Assembly: GCA_963920705.1 (NCBI GenBank)
Contig: OY987226.1
Span: 23,941,636 to 24,005,635 of the forward strand
From: Odiellus spinosus
Lineage: Eukaryota; Arthropoda; Arachnida; Opiliones; Phalangiidae
Length of the DNA: 64,000 nucleotides
Reading direction: 5' to 3'
Of the stretch, positions 20,071-31,649 are shown piece by piece (positions within the stretch are counted from its first letter, which is position 1; each line of letters opens with the position of its first letter). A program made the translations under genes and the position numbers. The notes beneath the pieces are model-generated. The model ran no database searches and was not told the DNA's origin. It worked only from the letters and a program-made list of their open reading frames with translations.

Positions 20071-22540
20071 AATTGATTGAATTACTGATAAAAACTAATA
20101 ATTATAAATAAAAATTAATACTAAAGAAGACAGTATGGCAGCATCGTTAATTTTTCTGGGAAAGTCGGGAGTTCGAAGAAGGATTAAGTTATTAGAGTGG
20201 CTGCCTTTGAATTCATTTAATAATCAAATTTGAAAATGAAGTTGATCTCCTCAGATGCCTTCAAATTCGTTTGTGGAACTCAGCCAAATTTTTAAGAATC
20301 TGACAATAGAAAATCATGGACTCGCTGGATTACTGACTCGATGTTGTAGAAGTGTTGCATTTCTTATACCAATATAGAAATAGTCGCTTCCTCTATATCC
20401 GAACATTTTAAATGCAGTAGTTTTGGCAAAATGCCCCACAACTACCTTGCAAATGTTTGGGATATTTTGGAGAAGATTTAGACATTTTGGTTTACAAATT
20501 AACAAGCTGAATTAGTAAATAAAAACGGCAAAATATAAGAAAGTCAGATAATTTAAAAGATTAGCCTAATTTTTAGGTACATGCCAATTCGCAAACATGT
20601 TTTGCGTGAATTTTTTATGTTTTTAAGCGTATTGCACCAATCCAAATCGTTTAATAACTTGTTATATTAGTATAATGTCCCTTTAAATAGAGAATGCAAC
20701 CTAAAAGCTAGAGATTTTTTTATCGATTCCTTATCATTTAAATAGGCCTAATCCAACAGTAAAAAAAATCAAAAACAAATATTACTAGAAATAAATTCAA
20801 AACTTACCCAGAAAATAGGCTTCGCTGGATTCATAGAGTAACTCCCCATATAAGTACTAGCGACCAATGACATTGATCGATGGCTCTTGAATGGGGGAAT
20901 GCATGATCAATGTCATTGGTCGCTAGTCCTTAAAGTGTTAGTAAAGGGATTTTCACACTTGGGCTAGTTATTTTATTTTACGAAATGTTACGTTAGAATA
21001 ATATGTGTCTAAAATTTTATACAAATCTGACGAGTGATTATTTAATTATATTGAAAAGAAAGCGATACTCTCACATAGGGAACTTTTGTTTACAAGCAAC
21101 ACGTGGCGAAAAGATCTGACGTCAATAGTGGAAGCTTACTTATTGGCTCTAAAAATGCATTGGTTTATTAAGGGTAGGTGGGCGGTATTTAGCTAGGCAT
21201 CGATAGGATTTCCTCCAGCCCACTAAGTCTGAAACAGAAAAAGTACCAAGCGGGCTACTGTTTTCCTACTAAACTCCAAGGTAGTGTTCGCTCTCGAAGA
21301 GTCAACAGTGAAAAACCTATAGAGATACTAAATTTAGTCATCCTCTTTTCTCTTTCCGTCTGGCTTCGTCTCTTTTAGCTATTACGGTCGAAAGCGTTTC
21401 TCTCTCGCGCGCCGATATATCTAATATTTTTGGCGAGCCAGCCGAGCTTCCGCCACCGGTTAATTCTTGGCGCCCCGTGATCCATAAGTCTCAGGAGTCG
21501 AGCGTGACTCTGCCAACAGGGGTCAGCAGCTGTCGAGTGGCCACTGGCCACGAGCAACAGGCACGCGTGGGAAACCACGTAATTAAAAGCAAAAGTGAAA
21601 ATTCTGTCCAGGCTCGTTCATGGGAGAGCTGAGAGACGCGACATGGCAGTAAGCATAAACGGCGCAGTTCATGGCTTAAGCCGTCACCTGCGAAAAAACT
21701 AGGCTCGCCTCGGCCGAAACTACGCCGCTGCCGGGTTTTTTTCGAGGCGTCGAACTCGAAGTCTACCGCATTTCTGTTGCCTAAACTTGCCTTCTACGTT
21801 CAAGGATGATGGGGCCTTTGCGAAATGGGGGAAAAAAACTGGGTTCCGCTCAGCGACGGTAGAATATGTAATACTACGTAGTAGGAAAAAAAAGTACCAT
21901 ATTTACAACTAAAATTGGGGTATAAACTCCTAAACTGAAACGTCAGAAATTCATAGGAAATCAAATTCGTATGGCGCCAGTTTTTTCACATAGGTTTTTT
22001 ATCAATGTTTGAACTTAATTTTAATATACTTAGACGTGGAATTTTGATGAAAACTAAATTGTACTTGAAAGAGGGGGTTATAATCTATACAAAAAAAAAA
22101 ATAGTTTAAGTGAAATCCATGAGGTAACTAACACTTTAATTGGGGAGCTCAAAATTTCTCCATGAGTCTTATATTTATTCCTAATTTAATATTTGTTTGT
22201 AAATTTTTTTACTGTTCGATTAGGCCTATTTAAATGATAGATAAAAAAAATCGCTTGCTATTATTTTGCACTCTCCCTTTAAAGCCAAGTGGAGGAATTA
22301 CAATGAAAAAGACTTTACCATGCGCAAAAATATGTTAGACAGTGGCGTCGCTTCACTTAAAAAAAGGGGCCCTGATGAGTTCTCAGCTACGCCAGGGTTG
22401 GTTTACTTGGGTTGGAACAGGAGGAGCTTTTAAAATAACTAAGATACTTCAGGACCAAAACATTAAATTTGAAATGAGAAAATCTTAAAAGCTATGGTGA
22501 AGATATCCCTTTTGACCTGCCATTTTGGTACTCTGACTGA
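20071..22540. other. Mostly unassigned; perfect 23-bp hairpin and a GC-richer patch
   Basis: ACTAGCGACCAATGACATTG (20856) pairs perfectly with its complement ending at 20927 (23 bp, 26-nt loop). A GC-richer patch at about 21290-21780 contains TTTTTGGCGAGCCAGCCGAG, which recalls a retroelement primer-binding site but has no LTR pair. No exon could be supported. Confidence 0.4.
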
Positions 22541-22742
22541 TATAAAACTTGCTGTTTTTGCATTGCTGGGATTTTCAAAGCTACTCCTAGTGTTCCAAGC
22601 TTAGTAAACACGTGAACGGTCGCGTTTTCGAATTTGACCGCGCGCTAAAAGTTAAAAGTTATTTTAACCCTATTTTTTTTCGCCAAGGCTTAGCCTCTTC
22701 AAAATTTAATATTTAAAGTTTTCTTTCATAATTTCCTTCATT

Positions 22743-23486
22743 ATGACTGAAATATCGGACTCTGATTCTACCCTTGACTTTACACTACCCAGCTGTTCCA
22801 CTCAACGTTCTTCGTCACAAGTTCACAGCCCTAATCCAAATCTTTCCAAGAAAACTCGGCTTACTAACCTCAAAACTCTCAAATTGGCCTCTGGTGTCAA
22901 GGTTAATATAAAGAACTCTTGCAAATCACGTATGTCTCCAAAGGTCACCACTGCTTCTACTAGTGGATTTGCTAAGCGTAACCCTATCCTGGCCTCCTGT
23001 TGCCCCATCTGCTCTCAGTCTGTAGCTAAGGACCATAAAGCCTTATTTTGTGAGATCTGCCAGTTCTGGTGTCACATCGAATGCGTTAATGTGTCTCAGG
23101 AACTTTATCACGCCCATGTCGATTCACCAAATGACAACTTTACATTCTTCTGTACCGCTTGCCTGAAACTGGGGCCCTCTCTATTATCTTCGGTGGCACA
23201 ATTATCAGACACCTTGGCTTCAGTGACTGCTCAACTTCGGGCCTTCTCTGATATCCAAAACGACATTTCTACTCTTACTTCAGAGCTACAGTCTCAGGAG
23301 GTTATTATCGCTGGTCTCGCTACTACCCTTCAACAATGTCAAAACTCCATTACCAGTCTACAAACCCATATCTCGACCTCATCATCCTCAGCAATGTCTG
23401 ATATTGCCGACCTACAATCTAAGTATCCTGACCTTGATACGAAGGTAGGCTCTCTAGGGCGGTTCTCTGACACTCTCCACCCCTAA
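22743..23486 (+). CDS. CR1-like ORF1 protein with PHD finger
   Basis: 247 residues. Residues 1-80 are Ser/Thr-rich and basic. Residues 87-140 form a C4HC3 PHD-type zinc finger (CPIC, CEIC, HIEC, CTAC). Residues 145-235 are a coiled-coil-like region rich in Leu, Ser and Gln (LSSVAQLSDTLASVTAQL). PHD-bearing ORF1 proteins of CR1-like elements are thought to bind nucleic acid or chromatin and form the ribonucleoprotein. The frame closes after DTLHP. The next bases look like continued coding in another frame, so the C-terminus may be cut by a frameshift. The start codon was chosen because upstream sequence is non-coding and AT-rich. Confidence 0.85.
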   Translation: MTEISDSDSTLDFTLPSCSTQRSSSQVHSPNPNLSKKTRLTNLKTLKLASGVKVNIKNSCKSRMSPKVTTASTSGFAKRNPILASCCPICSQSVAKDHKALFCEICQFWCHIECVNVSQELYHAHVDSPNDNFTFFCTACLKLGPSLLSSVAQLSDTLASVTAQLRAFSDIQNDISTLTSELQSQEVIIAGLATTLQQCQNSITSLQTHISTSSSSAMSDIADLQSKYPDLDTKVGSLGRFSDTLHP

Positions 23487-23550
23487 CCGAACGAGGTCAC
23501 TCCATCATTTTTGGGGCCTACAAATCTCGACTTACGACCTACTTCGCAGG

Positions 23551-26461
23551 ATGTCCAAACCATACAACGTGTTTTTGGTGAGCGCCTTGATATTAACACA
23601 AGAAAATAGTCTTCGGCCGCTCCAAAAAACTTCACCTCCCATTCTTCATTTGAATTCCATACCCACCCAGTTTCGAATTATTTACTTTAACGCTCAATCT
23701 TTATTGGGAAAATTGACTGAATTACGTGTCTTAGCCCCGACTTGGGGTGCTGATTGCATTTGCGTGACGGAATCTTGGGCTACTGCAAGTTGTGAAGAAG
23801 CCCTACTGAATTTACACGGATATACTCTTTGCAGGAAGGATCGTGTTGGAAAGAATGGGGGCGGTGTCCTTATATACGTGAAAGCTGATATCATTTTTCA
23901 TGAAATACAGTTCCAATCTCAATTTCCGGAGTCTATATGGCTCACGCTGAAGCCTCCTATGGGTGTTTCATGGCTTACACTTGGGTGTATCTATCGTGCT
24001 CCCGACTGTTCTCTCAACGACACCGTCCAGCTTTTTGACGACATCACAGGTGATTTTAACCTACCCAAAATTAAATGGCCTGATATGAGATTGAAACGTA
24101 ATGCGTCTCGTGAGCACCAGTTATTGCTTGACTGTCTTCTTCAGAATCTTCTATCGCAACACGTAACTCGACCCACTCGCTTTAGTCAATTGCGAACCCG
24201 TCGTTCAACTCCTTCTACCTTAGACTTCGTCATCACCTCCAACCTAATATCCCCTGATATCACACATTTTTTTAACGATTGGAGGAAGTGATCATCAATC
24301 CCTCAACATTATCTATCCGTTAACAGCCTGCGAAGGTTCCGTGAAGACTTTCCCTAATGACTTCGACTACTCTCGAGGCGATTATGACCAACTTAACTCT
24401 ATGGTGGCGCGTACTGACTGGTCTCCTCTAAGCGATATACCCATGGAGGAAGCATGGCAGTTTTTCAAGTCAACATTTTTTTGCCTGGTTGAATGTTGTG
24501 TTCCTTACTATGAGCCTCGACCGAAGACTTCACGCATTCGCCTTCCGAGGGCTATTAAACGAGAGGTTCGCATGAAGAGTAAGCTGTGGGAGAGGTTGCG
24601 CCATCTTGATCGAGCTGATCAATTAAATGCGTATAATTTTTCTTCTACAGCTTACAAGGATCAGGTTAAACTTGTTAAGGTCTTGGTCTCACAATTTCGT
24701 TCCGAACGCCAACGTAAGAAATTTCAGTCCGTCAAGACGAATCCCAAGGCCTTTTATCGTCAAGTTAAAAAAGAAATACGAGTTCCGAAATCAAGGCTTA
24801 ATATCAAGGTTGATGATAATCATTTGACTGATTCTGATCTCAGAATGGCTAATTGCTTTAATGACACATTCGCTCAAAACTTTAACCTTCAAGTCACTGA
24901 TGACTCGGATCTGCCTAACCTCGAAATACCTGCCATGGCAGATTATCTCCCTACCCTTAAGAAAGTACGGCTCACACTTAAAAAACTGAATGTGAAGTCT
25001 TCTTCTGGCCCTGACGCTATTACTAATCGAGCCCTGCGTAATTGCTCATCTACTCTTTTTCGTCCTCTCCACGTTTTGTTTACGACATCCCTACTTTCCG
25101 GAACCCTACCTGATGATTGGCGTATGAGACATATTACTCCCATCTACAAGAAGTCTGGAAAAAAATCCTGTGCTGCAAGTTACCGGCCAATTAGCCTCAC
25201 TTCCGCCATATGCAAGGTTTTAGAAAAATGCATTCGACTTCCACTCATTTCTCATTTGCGACCATATCTTTCCTCGTATCAACATGGATTTCTAAACAAC
25301 AAGTCTACGGTCTCCAACATGCTCTCTTCCTTGCAGGAATGGCTCGAAGCTTTCGATGCTCAGAAACGGGTTGATGTAATTTACCTTGATGTGTCCAAAG
25401 CGTTTGACACTGTCCCGCATCAACGCCTTCTCGCGAAACTGAACATATATGGCGTTACTAACAATCTTTTATCATGGATCACCGCTTTTCTATCAAATCG
25501 GCTGCAACGCGTGCGGGTTGAATCTACTCTGAGCGACCCACTCCCTGTTCACAGTGGTGTTCCTCAGGGCAGTGTTTTGGGCCCACTTTTGTTTCTAGTC
25601 TACATAAACGATCTTCCCGAGGTCATCAAGTCATCCGTTCGACTATATGCGGATGACCTTAAGATCTTTCGTACAATATCTTCGTTTGATGACGTCAGAA
25701 CACTACAGGAAGATCTCCGCCATCTAGAATCTTGGTCCATCCAGAACGCGTTGAAGTTTCATGAATCGAAAACAGTTCTTCTCAGTATCCAGGCTCGCAA
25801 GATTGACCTAACAATACCGTCGCCCTATTTTCTCTGTGGGTCAAACATCAAGAGAGTGGCTGAACACCGGGACCTTGGTTTCATTATCACCTTTAATCTT
25901 GATTTTCACGCGCATATCATGAACATTTCTAAACGAGCGAATAGTCTTCTAGCGGTCATCAAGTATAAACTGCCTGGCATGACACCTGCCTTCTTAACTA
26001 CACTATTCAACTCCTTTGTGCGCCCTCTGCTAGAGTCGGCTTCCTGTATATGGTCCCCTTATCATGTACGAGATATTAAGCTTTTGGAGGATGTTCAGGC
26101 AAGAGCATCTAAAATACCTTATTGGCTCCAAAATCTTCCTCGGTCACAACGTCTTCACCAACTTCGGTGAATCCCGCTAAAGACCCGACGGATGTTTTTG
26201 GACCTAACAACCTTATATAAATTGCTTCGTCATCCTACCCAGAGTTATTTCTCTTTCACCGCTTCGTCCATCACTACCCGGGGCACTAACCAAAAGCTGC
26301 ACCTCAGTCATTCGAAGAAAGACGCCATGAAGTTCTCTTTCTTCCGTCGCACCATCTTACCATGGAATTCCCTACCAAACGAGATTACGTCGGCTACCTC
26401 TGCCGCTTTGTTTAAGCATAAACTTAAAGACTTTTTATTGAAGAATATGACATCTACCTGA
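23551..26461 (+). pseudogene. CR1-like ORF2: endonuclease plus reverse transcriptase (frameshifted)
   Basis: Three frames together make one ORF2. 23551-24291: AP endonuclease with FNAQSL, CVTESW, GGGVLIYVK, GCIYRAP and GDFNLP; about 20 residues are missing before GDFNLP. A frameshift near 24290 separates it from 24341-26170: reverse transcriptase with IYLDVSKAFDTVPH, SGVPQGSVLGPLLF and the catalytic YADD (near 25650), then RPLLESASCIWSP. A second frameshift near 26165 leads to 26192-26461, the C-terminal FFRRTILPWNSLP region typical of CR1/Jockey relatives. The enzyme would perform target-primed reverse transcription in the nucleus, but this copy cannot be translated whole. Confidence 0.88.
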
Positions 26462-26753
26462 CTTAGTCACTACACGGGCTGTATGGCATCCGCCCAAGCC
26501 CATACCTGGACACCAGAGCAAAAAAAAATGGTCTCTTGGTTGCATATAGCTAATGAATGTAGCTCTGACATAGTTTTTTTTTTTTGGTCACATGGACTTT
26601 TTCCGAAAAATCAGCCTCATGTCTTTTTAATAACTTTATAAGCCTACAGGTTTTTACTAAATTTGTAATAGCAGATAGGATTTTGCTTATTATTCACCTG
26701 AATTAATCTACTTGATAAAAAATGTTCAATTTTTTTTGTTTTTTTTTCCTTAG

Positions 26754-26882
26754 TGAACAATGGCTATGGTTGTACCTACTAAAGTTGCAAAAGCAAAGAA
26801 GAAGAAAATCAGGGACAAATTAAAGACGCTCTGCGATGAAGAAGTCGAGCTATGTCATGTCTTACAGCAGTATGTCTCGGAG
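26754..26882 (+). CDS. Tudor-like protein gene, exon 1 (first coding exon)
   Basis: A pyrimidine-rich tract and TTAG precede 26754. An in-frame TGA at 26754-26756 and the ATG at 26760 mark the start, so there is a non-coding exon upstream. The coding part is 123 nt (41 codons) ending SE before a strong GTAAGT donor, phase 0. The peptide is basic (KAKKKKIRDK) then amphipathic (LCDEEVELCHVLQQY), like the beginning of a coiled coil after a B-box. Together with five further exons the gene encodes about 431 residues in this window. The last exon contains a Tudor-domain start, so I propose a germline Tudor protein of RNF17/Qin type; these help piRNA pathway partners assemble in nuage. No RING finger is present, and identity rests on domain logic, not a database match. 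Confidence 0.6.
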
Positions 26883-27440
26883 GTAAGTTTTGTTAAATTG
26901 TTACTGAAGCCAGGTGGAGCCTCGCTACAAGAGGCGTTCTTAGACATGTGTAAAAATGTATTATAGGGTCACTGGTCAGAACCTTTGAAATATTTATGGT
27001 AAAGGTCCATTTTATACACGTATTCTTTCTCACAGTCTAACATAAAGAACAACTGTTTTCAGGCAGAGTGGTTGGGCTAGGCTCTTGTTTATCTTCAGTA
27101 AATAAGATAAAATCTTACTACATAACACAGCACATCGCGCGTCATTATAAAAAATAAGCTTACTACGCTAGAAAGTGGCATCTTAACACAGACCAAAAAA
27201 TTAACATATACCGTATAATAATAATCCTAAGACGGTCAAAACTGCTTATTAAAAAATGGGTTGGTCACGGTTTTCATTTACAAAAGTCGTTTTATTCTTG
27301 AAAGTTTGCATTTACTATTGATTTTAAAAGCTTAATTGCTCAGGGAAAATAATGTAGATTGTCAGGGAAACCTGGAAAAATCTGGAATTGGGAGGTAGAT
27401 CTTCTTAACAAATATTGGGGGGCAATTCTCTAATTTTTCT

Positions 27441-27600
27441 GGATTTTTATCGTAAACGATAAGTGATAACTTTACCGGGCGGGACCTTATCGATTGTTCG
27501 CTAAATCCGTATTCTCTAACTCGCGCGCTCGATTTACGATAAGGAAATGTACGATAACTCCAAAAACGGTAAAAAACCGTACTTTCGATAAAAAAAAAAA
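27441..27600. repeat. Cluster of CGATAA/TTATCG motifs
   Basis: At least six CGATAA or TTATCG strings within about 160 bp, partly arranged as inverted repeats (ATCGTAAACGATAAG), followed by a poly(A) run. This could be the end of a small TIR element. A CAGGGAAACCTGGAAAAATC block just before (27360) recalls the element at 42098. Confidence 0.3.
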
Positions 27601-28999
27601 AATTTTCGTTAGGCTTAGCTCTGAAATGAAAACGTTTTACAAAGTTTTATTTCATTTTCATTCGGATTTATAGGATCCTTGGAATTGATTTAAATGAGAA
27701 AAAAAATTAAAGAAACAGAAAAGAAAGCTTATTTTATTTAAAGCCATTCTAAACTAATTAATAATTGTTGAACTTGCTAGTAAACTTTGATTTAAAACGA
27801 GGCTAAAGATGAAGGATTTTCAAGTATGAATGTGTTACCACTTTCTTATTTAACCTAATCCACACCGACAATATTGAAGTATTTAGCATAAAAATTTATT
27901 CTTTAGTTTTAACTTGAAATAAGGATGTATTTACAGACTAGAAATGCGATGGAGAGAGTGCTTAGAAATTAACAGTAGAAATAGTTGCAATGCCATATGC
28001 AAGAGGTTGAAAAAGCAAGCGATAAAATTGATTTCATTTATTTTTATTCAAACTGATTCGCATTAATGTTACACAAACTACATTTTATTCACTGTTACAA
28101 GAATTATTAAACCGGCTGAGGTACAGATTTTACAATTAACACGGAGAAAAAATTTAAATCAGGAAATATATTTCAAAAACAAGTTTACGGATAAATTCAA
28201 CATACCTAGCTAGAAGTTCTAATTGCCCTTGCAAAATTATTAATGTTTGCGAGTGACTTGTTTATTTTGTGACGAAACATGGCAATTCTTGATAAATGTC
28301 CAACTTCTTGAAATCGGTTGCGGTATGAGTAATATTTTCGAAATTTAGCTTTCCAAAAGTCATGAAAAATATCTTAGATCTGTACACCGAGACTTCCGTA
28401 GTTTTATCCCGTTTATTTATACGGTATTCATGGCTTTTTAAATTTTAAGCGTAGAAATAGTTTCGTTGCGGGATCTCTTTCACATTTCTAGCAAATTTAC
28501 TGTCCGTGGTACTAGTAGAATTTCCTACGGTATCTGGTATCCAACTTTTAAATCGTGATAAAATTCAGCAGAAAATCAAGGTACGCAACTCTGAAAAATG
28601 ATTAGCGTGTTACTTAGCGACGTACTGAGTTTTGAAATCACAAATATACTTTACGAATAGAAATAATGAAATAATACTTTAAAGGTACAGACCGGGATAA
28701 AAAAAAGTGTGTCTTAAATTATAGAGCGTATATTAAAACGACTAATATCATATCGCAAAAAATTTAATAGTTAGTAGATATTAAGATATTTGCGTTTATT
28801 ATAAGCAAAAAGTGATCTCTAGTGAACGCCATTTTAGTTTTTTCATACCCTTTCGATGCCTGCTGAGGATCGGCTTCGCCGATTGGTTTATTTCTCACCT
28901 AAAGTCACTTGACTCTAGCTGAAAATAGATGTGGGTATAAGCGCGCTCAATTTCTTTAGAGTCAAATAAGATATGCCGGGCCGAAACATAGGCTACTTC

Positions 29000-29056
29000 C
29001 GAAGGATCCCGCACGCGAACACTAACCCGAAGGTCGGTCGGCCAGCTGAGCTAGTA
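29000..29056 (-). mobile_element. tRNA-like promoter fragment (possible SINE remnant)
   Basis: On the minus strand CTAGCTCAGCTGGCC matches a pol III A box. About 20 bp downstream, TTAGTGTTCGCGTGCGGGAT is a weak B-box-like segment. No folded tRNA or poly(A) tail could be drawn. It may be a decayed tRNA-derived SINE. Confidence 0.3.
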
Positions 29057-29569
29057 GTAGTCAGTACTAGGTATTAACCGAGTCTTAAGTTGATTTGAAG
29101 AATTAGAAGGTAAGAACTAAACTGCATTCATTAATTACGCAATTAGGCATGTTTTCGTAGAAAGTTAGAAATCACAATCACAAAATTACGGGTCTTCTTA
29201 CGAAGTTACGAACAGACGATCCGACTGCAGCCGACTCGAATGGCCTTCGTTTAGCGAATCTTTATTGGGTGACTTAAAGGCCAATCATTGAAGCGGATCC
29301 TTATTTTTAAAACTCGAAATGCCGGGAAGCAAATATGGCGTTCTTCTAGGAACGTAAATTTCGGTTTTAAAATGATATTTATAAATTAACCAAGACTTAA
29401 ATCACTATAATGTGTTTTGATTTGTAGGTTTTTAAGCATGCACTTTCCAATGGAAGTACTTTTAAAGTTGGGTTGCCTTTCCCTTTAAGAAAGTGAAACT
29501 CAGGCAATCGTTCTATGACTTTAGATTTATTTTATCTTAAATTTTCAATTTCTAATTACGAGTCATTTG

Positions 29570-29600
<31 letters not shown>

Positions 29601-29612
29601 TAATTTGTGGGG

Positions 29613-30131
29613 CCCTTACCAAAAAAAAAGTTAGTCTTAAGAGGTCTTGGGGAAGTCTTTCGGGTGTCTTATGTAGTCTTAAGAGGTCTTGGGGAAGTCA
29701 TTCGGGTGTCTTATGTATTCTTAAGAGGTCTTGGGGAAGTCTTCAATTATATCAAGAAGGCTTGGGGAGGTCTTCAATTATGTCAAGAAGGCTTGGGGAG
29801 GTCTTCAATTATGCCAAGAAGGCTTGGGGAGGTCTTCAATTATGTAAAGAAGGCTTGGGGAGGTCTTCAATTATGTCAAGAAGGCTTGGGGAGGTCTTCA
29901 ATTATGTCAAGAAGGCTTGGGGAGGTCTTCAATTATGTCAAGAAGGCTTGGGGAGGTCTTCAATTATGTCAAGAAGGCTTGGGGAGGTCTTCAATTATGT
30001 CAAGAAGGCTTGGGGAGGTCTTCAATTATGTCAAGAAGGCTTGGGGAGGTCTTCAATTATGTAAAGAAGGCTTGGGGAAGTCTTAAAGAAGAGGTGAGGA
30101 CTTCTTCAGATAAGACTTTTTTCCTAACGGG
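29613..30131 (+). mobile_element. MITE-A copy 6, expanded to 519 bp by internal tandem amplification
   Basis: Starts CCCTTACC with a long A-run and ends CAGATAAGACTTTTTTCCTAACGGG, so both MITE-A ends are present though the right one is mutated. Inside are two 42-bp units (AAGAGGTCTTGGGGAAGTC...TATGTAGTCTT) then eleven 31-bp units. A poly(A) run of about 28 lies just upstream. All forward frames stay open because the repeat contains no stop; I do not treat them as genes. Confidence 0.9.
29741..30081 (+). repeat. Minisatellite, 31-bp unit x 11, born inside MITE-A
   Basis: CTTCAATTAT recurs at 29741, 29772, 29803 and every 31 bp to 30051. Units differ at only a few positions (TATC, TGCC or TGTA variants of TGTC). 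The unit corresponds to CTTCCATTACGTCAAGAAG plus TCTTGGGGAGGT of the normal MITE. Confidence 0.95.
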
Positions 30132-30177
30132 CAGATTCAGGGATCCATTACCAACCCCGGGTTTTTTTGCTTTACAA

Positions 30178-30735
30178 TCAGCAGAAAGACAGTACATTGA
30201 GCTTCGAGGCTGTTGTAGGAATGAACTTATGCCGTCTTCGAGTTCCAACCACAGTTGAAGCTAATGAATCTTTTTGCTTTAATAACATCGTTTGTCACCT
30301 AGATTTTAATTACATTTAGATAGTGTTGAACAGCCCATTGGTAGAAATGGTCTGGATTTGTTCTTTGACTTTCAACTGTGTTTTGAAGAACTGTACCATG
30401 TCAATCTATATTTCCATCAACTGGATTTCGGCTTGGCTTTTTTGTAATATCGTGTGGAAAAAGGTCATGTGATGGTATTGGCAATGCTCCAAAGCGCTTG
30501 GTTTCTAGAGCTGCTCTTCAAAACGCAGTTAAAACATAATAAATCTAGCCCATTTCTACCAATGGTCTGCTCAACACTTCAATTTAATGTAATTAAATTT
30601 ATCTATTTGCCAAAAGATGAAAGAAAAAATACATTAGCTTCCACTGTGGTTAGAACTCGAAAACGTCATGAGTTCATTCATACAACAGTCTCTGAGCTCA
30701 CTATGTAACGTCTTTCTGCTGATCAACTTAGTACA
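30178..30735. mobile_element. Palindromic element, arms about 200 bp
   Basis: ATCAGCAGAAAGAC (30178) pairs with GTCTTTCTGCTGAT (about 30710). GTGTTGAACAGCCCATTGGT (30323) pairs with ACCAATGGTCTGCTCAACAC (30556). The arms are imperfect with a central loop near 30450. It directly follows the expanded MITE-A. Confidence 0.7.
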
Positions 30736-30842
30736 AAAGTTAACCAATCAGATAAAGTAGATAAAAAGTGCCAGAAATATGCTTTTGAAGATATCGCTAC
30801 AGTTGACTATGTAGAGGCGATATACGACAAATTATGGTGTTT

Positions 30843-31469
30843 CCTTGGATGAGTATGTATTATGGATTCCCAACTTCGATCTAAATTGGCCACCAAATGT
30901 CGGTAGTACACTCAGTGCCATCTACAAGCGGTTTTTCGCGAAACACGGATGTGACGTCATCCTAAAATGAGTCGGAAACTGAAGTTGTTGGTTAGAAGTT
31001 CAGACGACAGTCACGACGCGTTAGATATTCACGTGGTGATGGCTGAAGAAAATACAAAGGCTTAAGAGGATATTAATTTTATAGGTAAGGTGATTTCTAG
31101 AATTACTCCTAATTACAATTTTTTTTCCTAATAGTCGACATAGTCTTATACTTATTAAATTTAATGATATACTATACGAAACTAATTACTAAACCGTTAA
31201 CCGAGACGAATAGCGATGGCGCGATCCATTGGTAACTCGCTAAGTCGCCGATGGCCTATTCCCCAAAAAAAAAAAAATGAAAAAAAATAAATACTTGAGG
31301 TTATTTCCGTCTCATTTTGGGAGGTTTTTTCCGTTAGAAGAAGAGAGGGGGAAGAGATTTGGAGGATTATCCCCTTATTTTCTCTCCTCAGAGGGAGACC
31401 ACACCGAGATGCCTCGTAGAACGTACAAGTTGGGAATCCATAATACGTAGTATTTATACTCATCCAAGG
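30843..31469. mobile_element. TIR element (627 bp, TSD TGTTT)
   Basis: CCTTGGATGAGTAT at the left pairs with ATACTCATCCAAGG at the right. After a short gap TATTATGGATTCCCAACTT pairs with AAGTTGGGAATCCATAATA. TGTTT flanks both ends (30838-30842, 31470-31474). Inside is a short ATG frame near 30967 (start MSRKLKLLV) ending after about 32 codons; no domain recognised. Confidence 0.75.
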
Positions 31470-31649
31470 TGTTTCCCTGTTACAACAACCCATAAAAGAA
31501 CTTTACTTTCTACTAGATGTAAGATAGTGAATATTGCCTTTGAACGAATCGAGACGAAAAAAATAGTACCATTATCAGCATCACAAATGGTGGTTAGGTG
31601 TAAATTTTCAGTGGAAAAGATATTTTGGCCAAATTATCACCAAATCTAA

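Larger units (their letters stand above)
22540..26529 (+). mobile_element. Nearly full-length CR1-like non-LTR retrotransposon (decayed)
   Basis: A leader of uncertain start, ORF1 with a PHD finger (22743-23486), ORF2 with apurinic endonuclease and reverse transcriptase (23551-26461), then about 60 bp of 3' UTR ending in an A-run at 26521-26529. A PHD-type ORF1 combined with an endonuclease/RT ORF2 is known from CR1-clade elements. At least two frameshifts and one internal deletion make it inactive. It ends about 220 bp upstream of the first coding exon of the Tudor-like gene. Confidence 0.85.

Noticed and set aside
21290-21640. Possible LTR end and tRNA primer-binding site (TGGCGAGCCAGCC)
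   Set aside because: No matching second LTR, no TG...CA boundaries with duplications, and no gag or pol downstream before an unrelated CR1-like element.
29567-30258. Three overlapping long open frames with repeated peptides
   Set aside because: They arise from the stop-free 31-bp minisatellite of the expanded MITE-A. All three forward frames are open because 31 is not a multiple of three.
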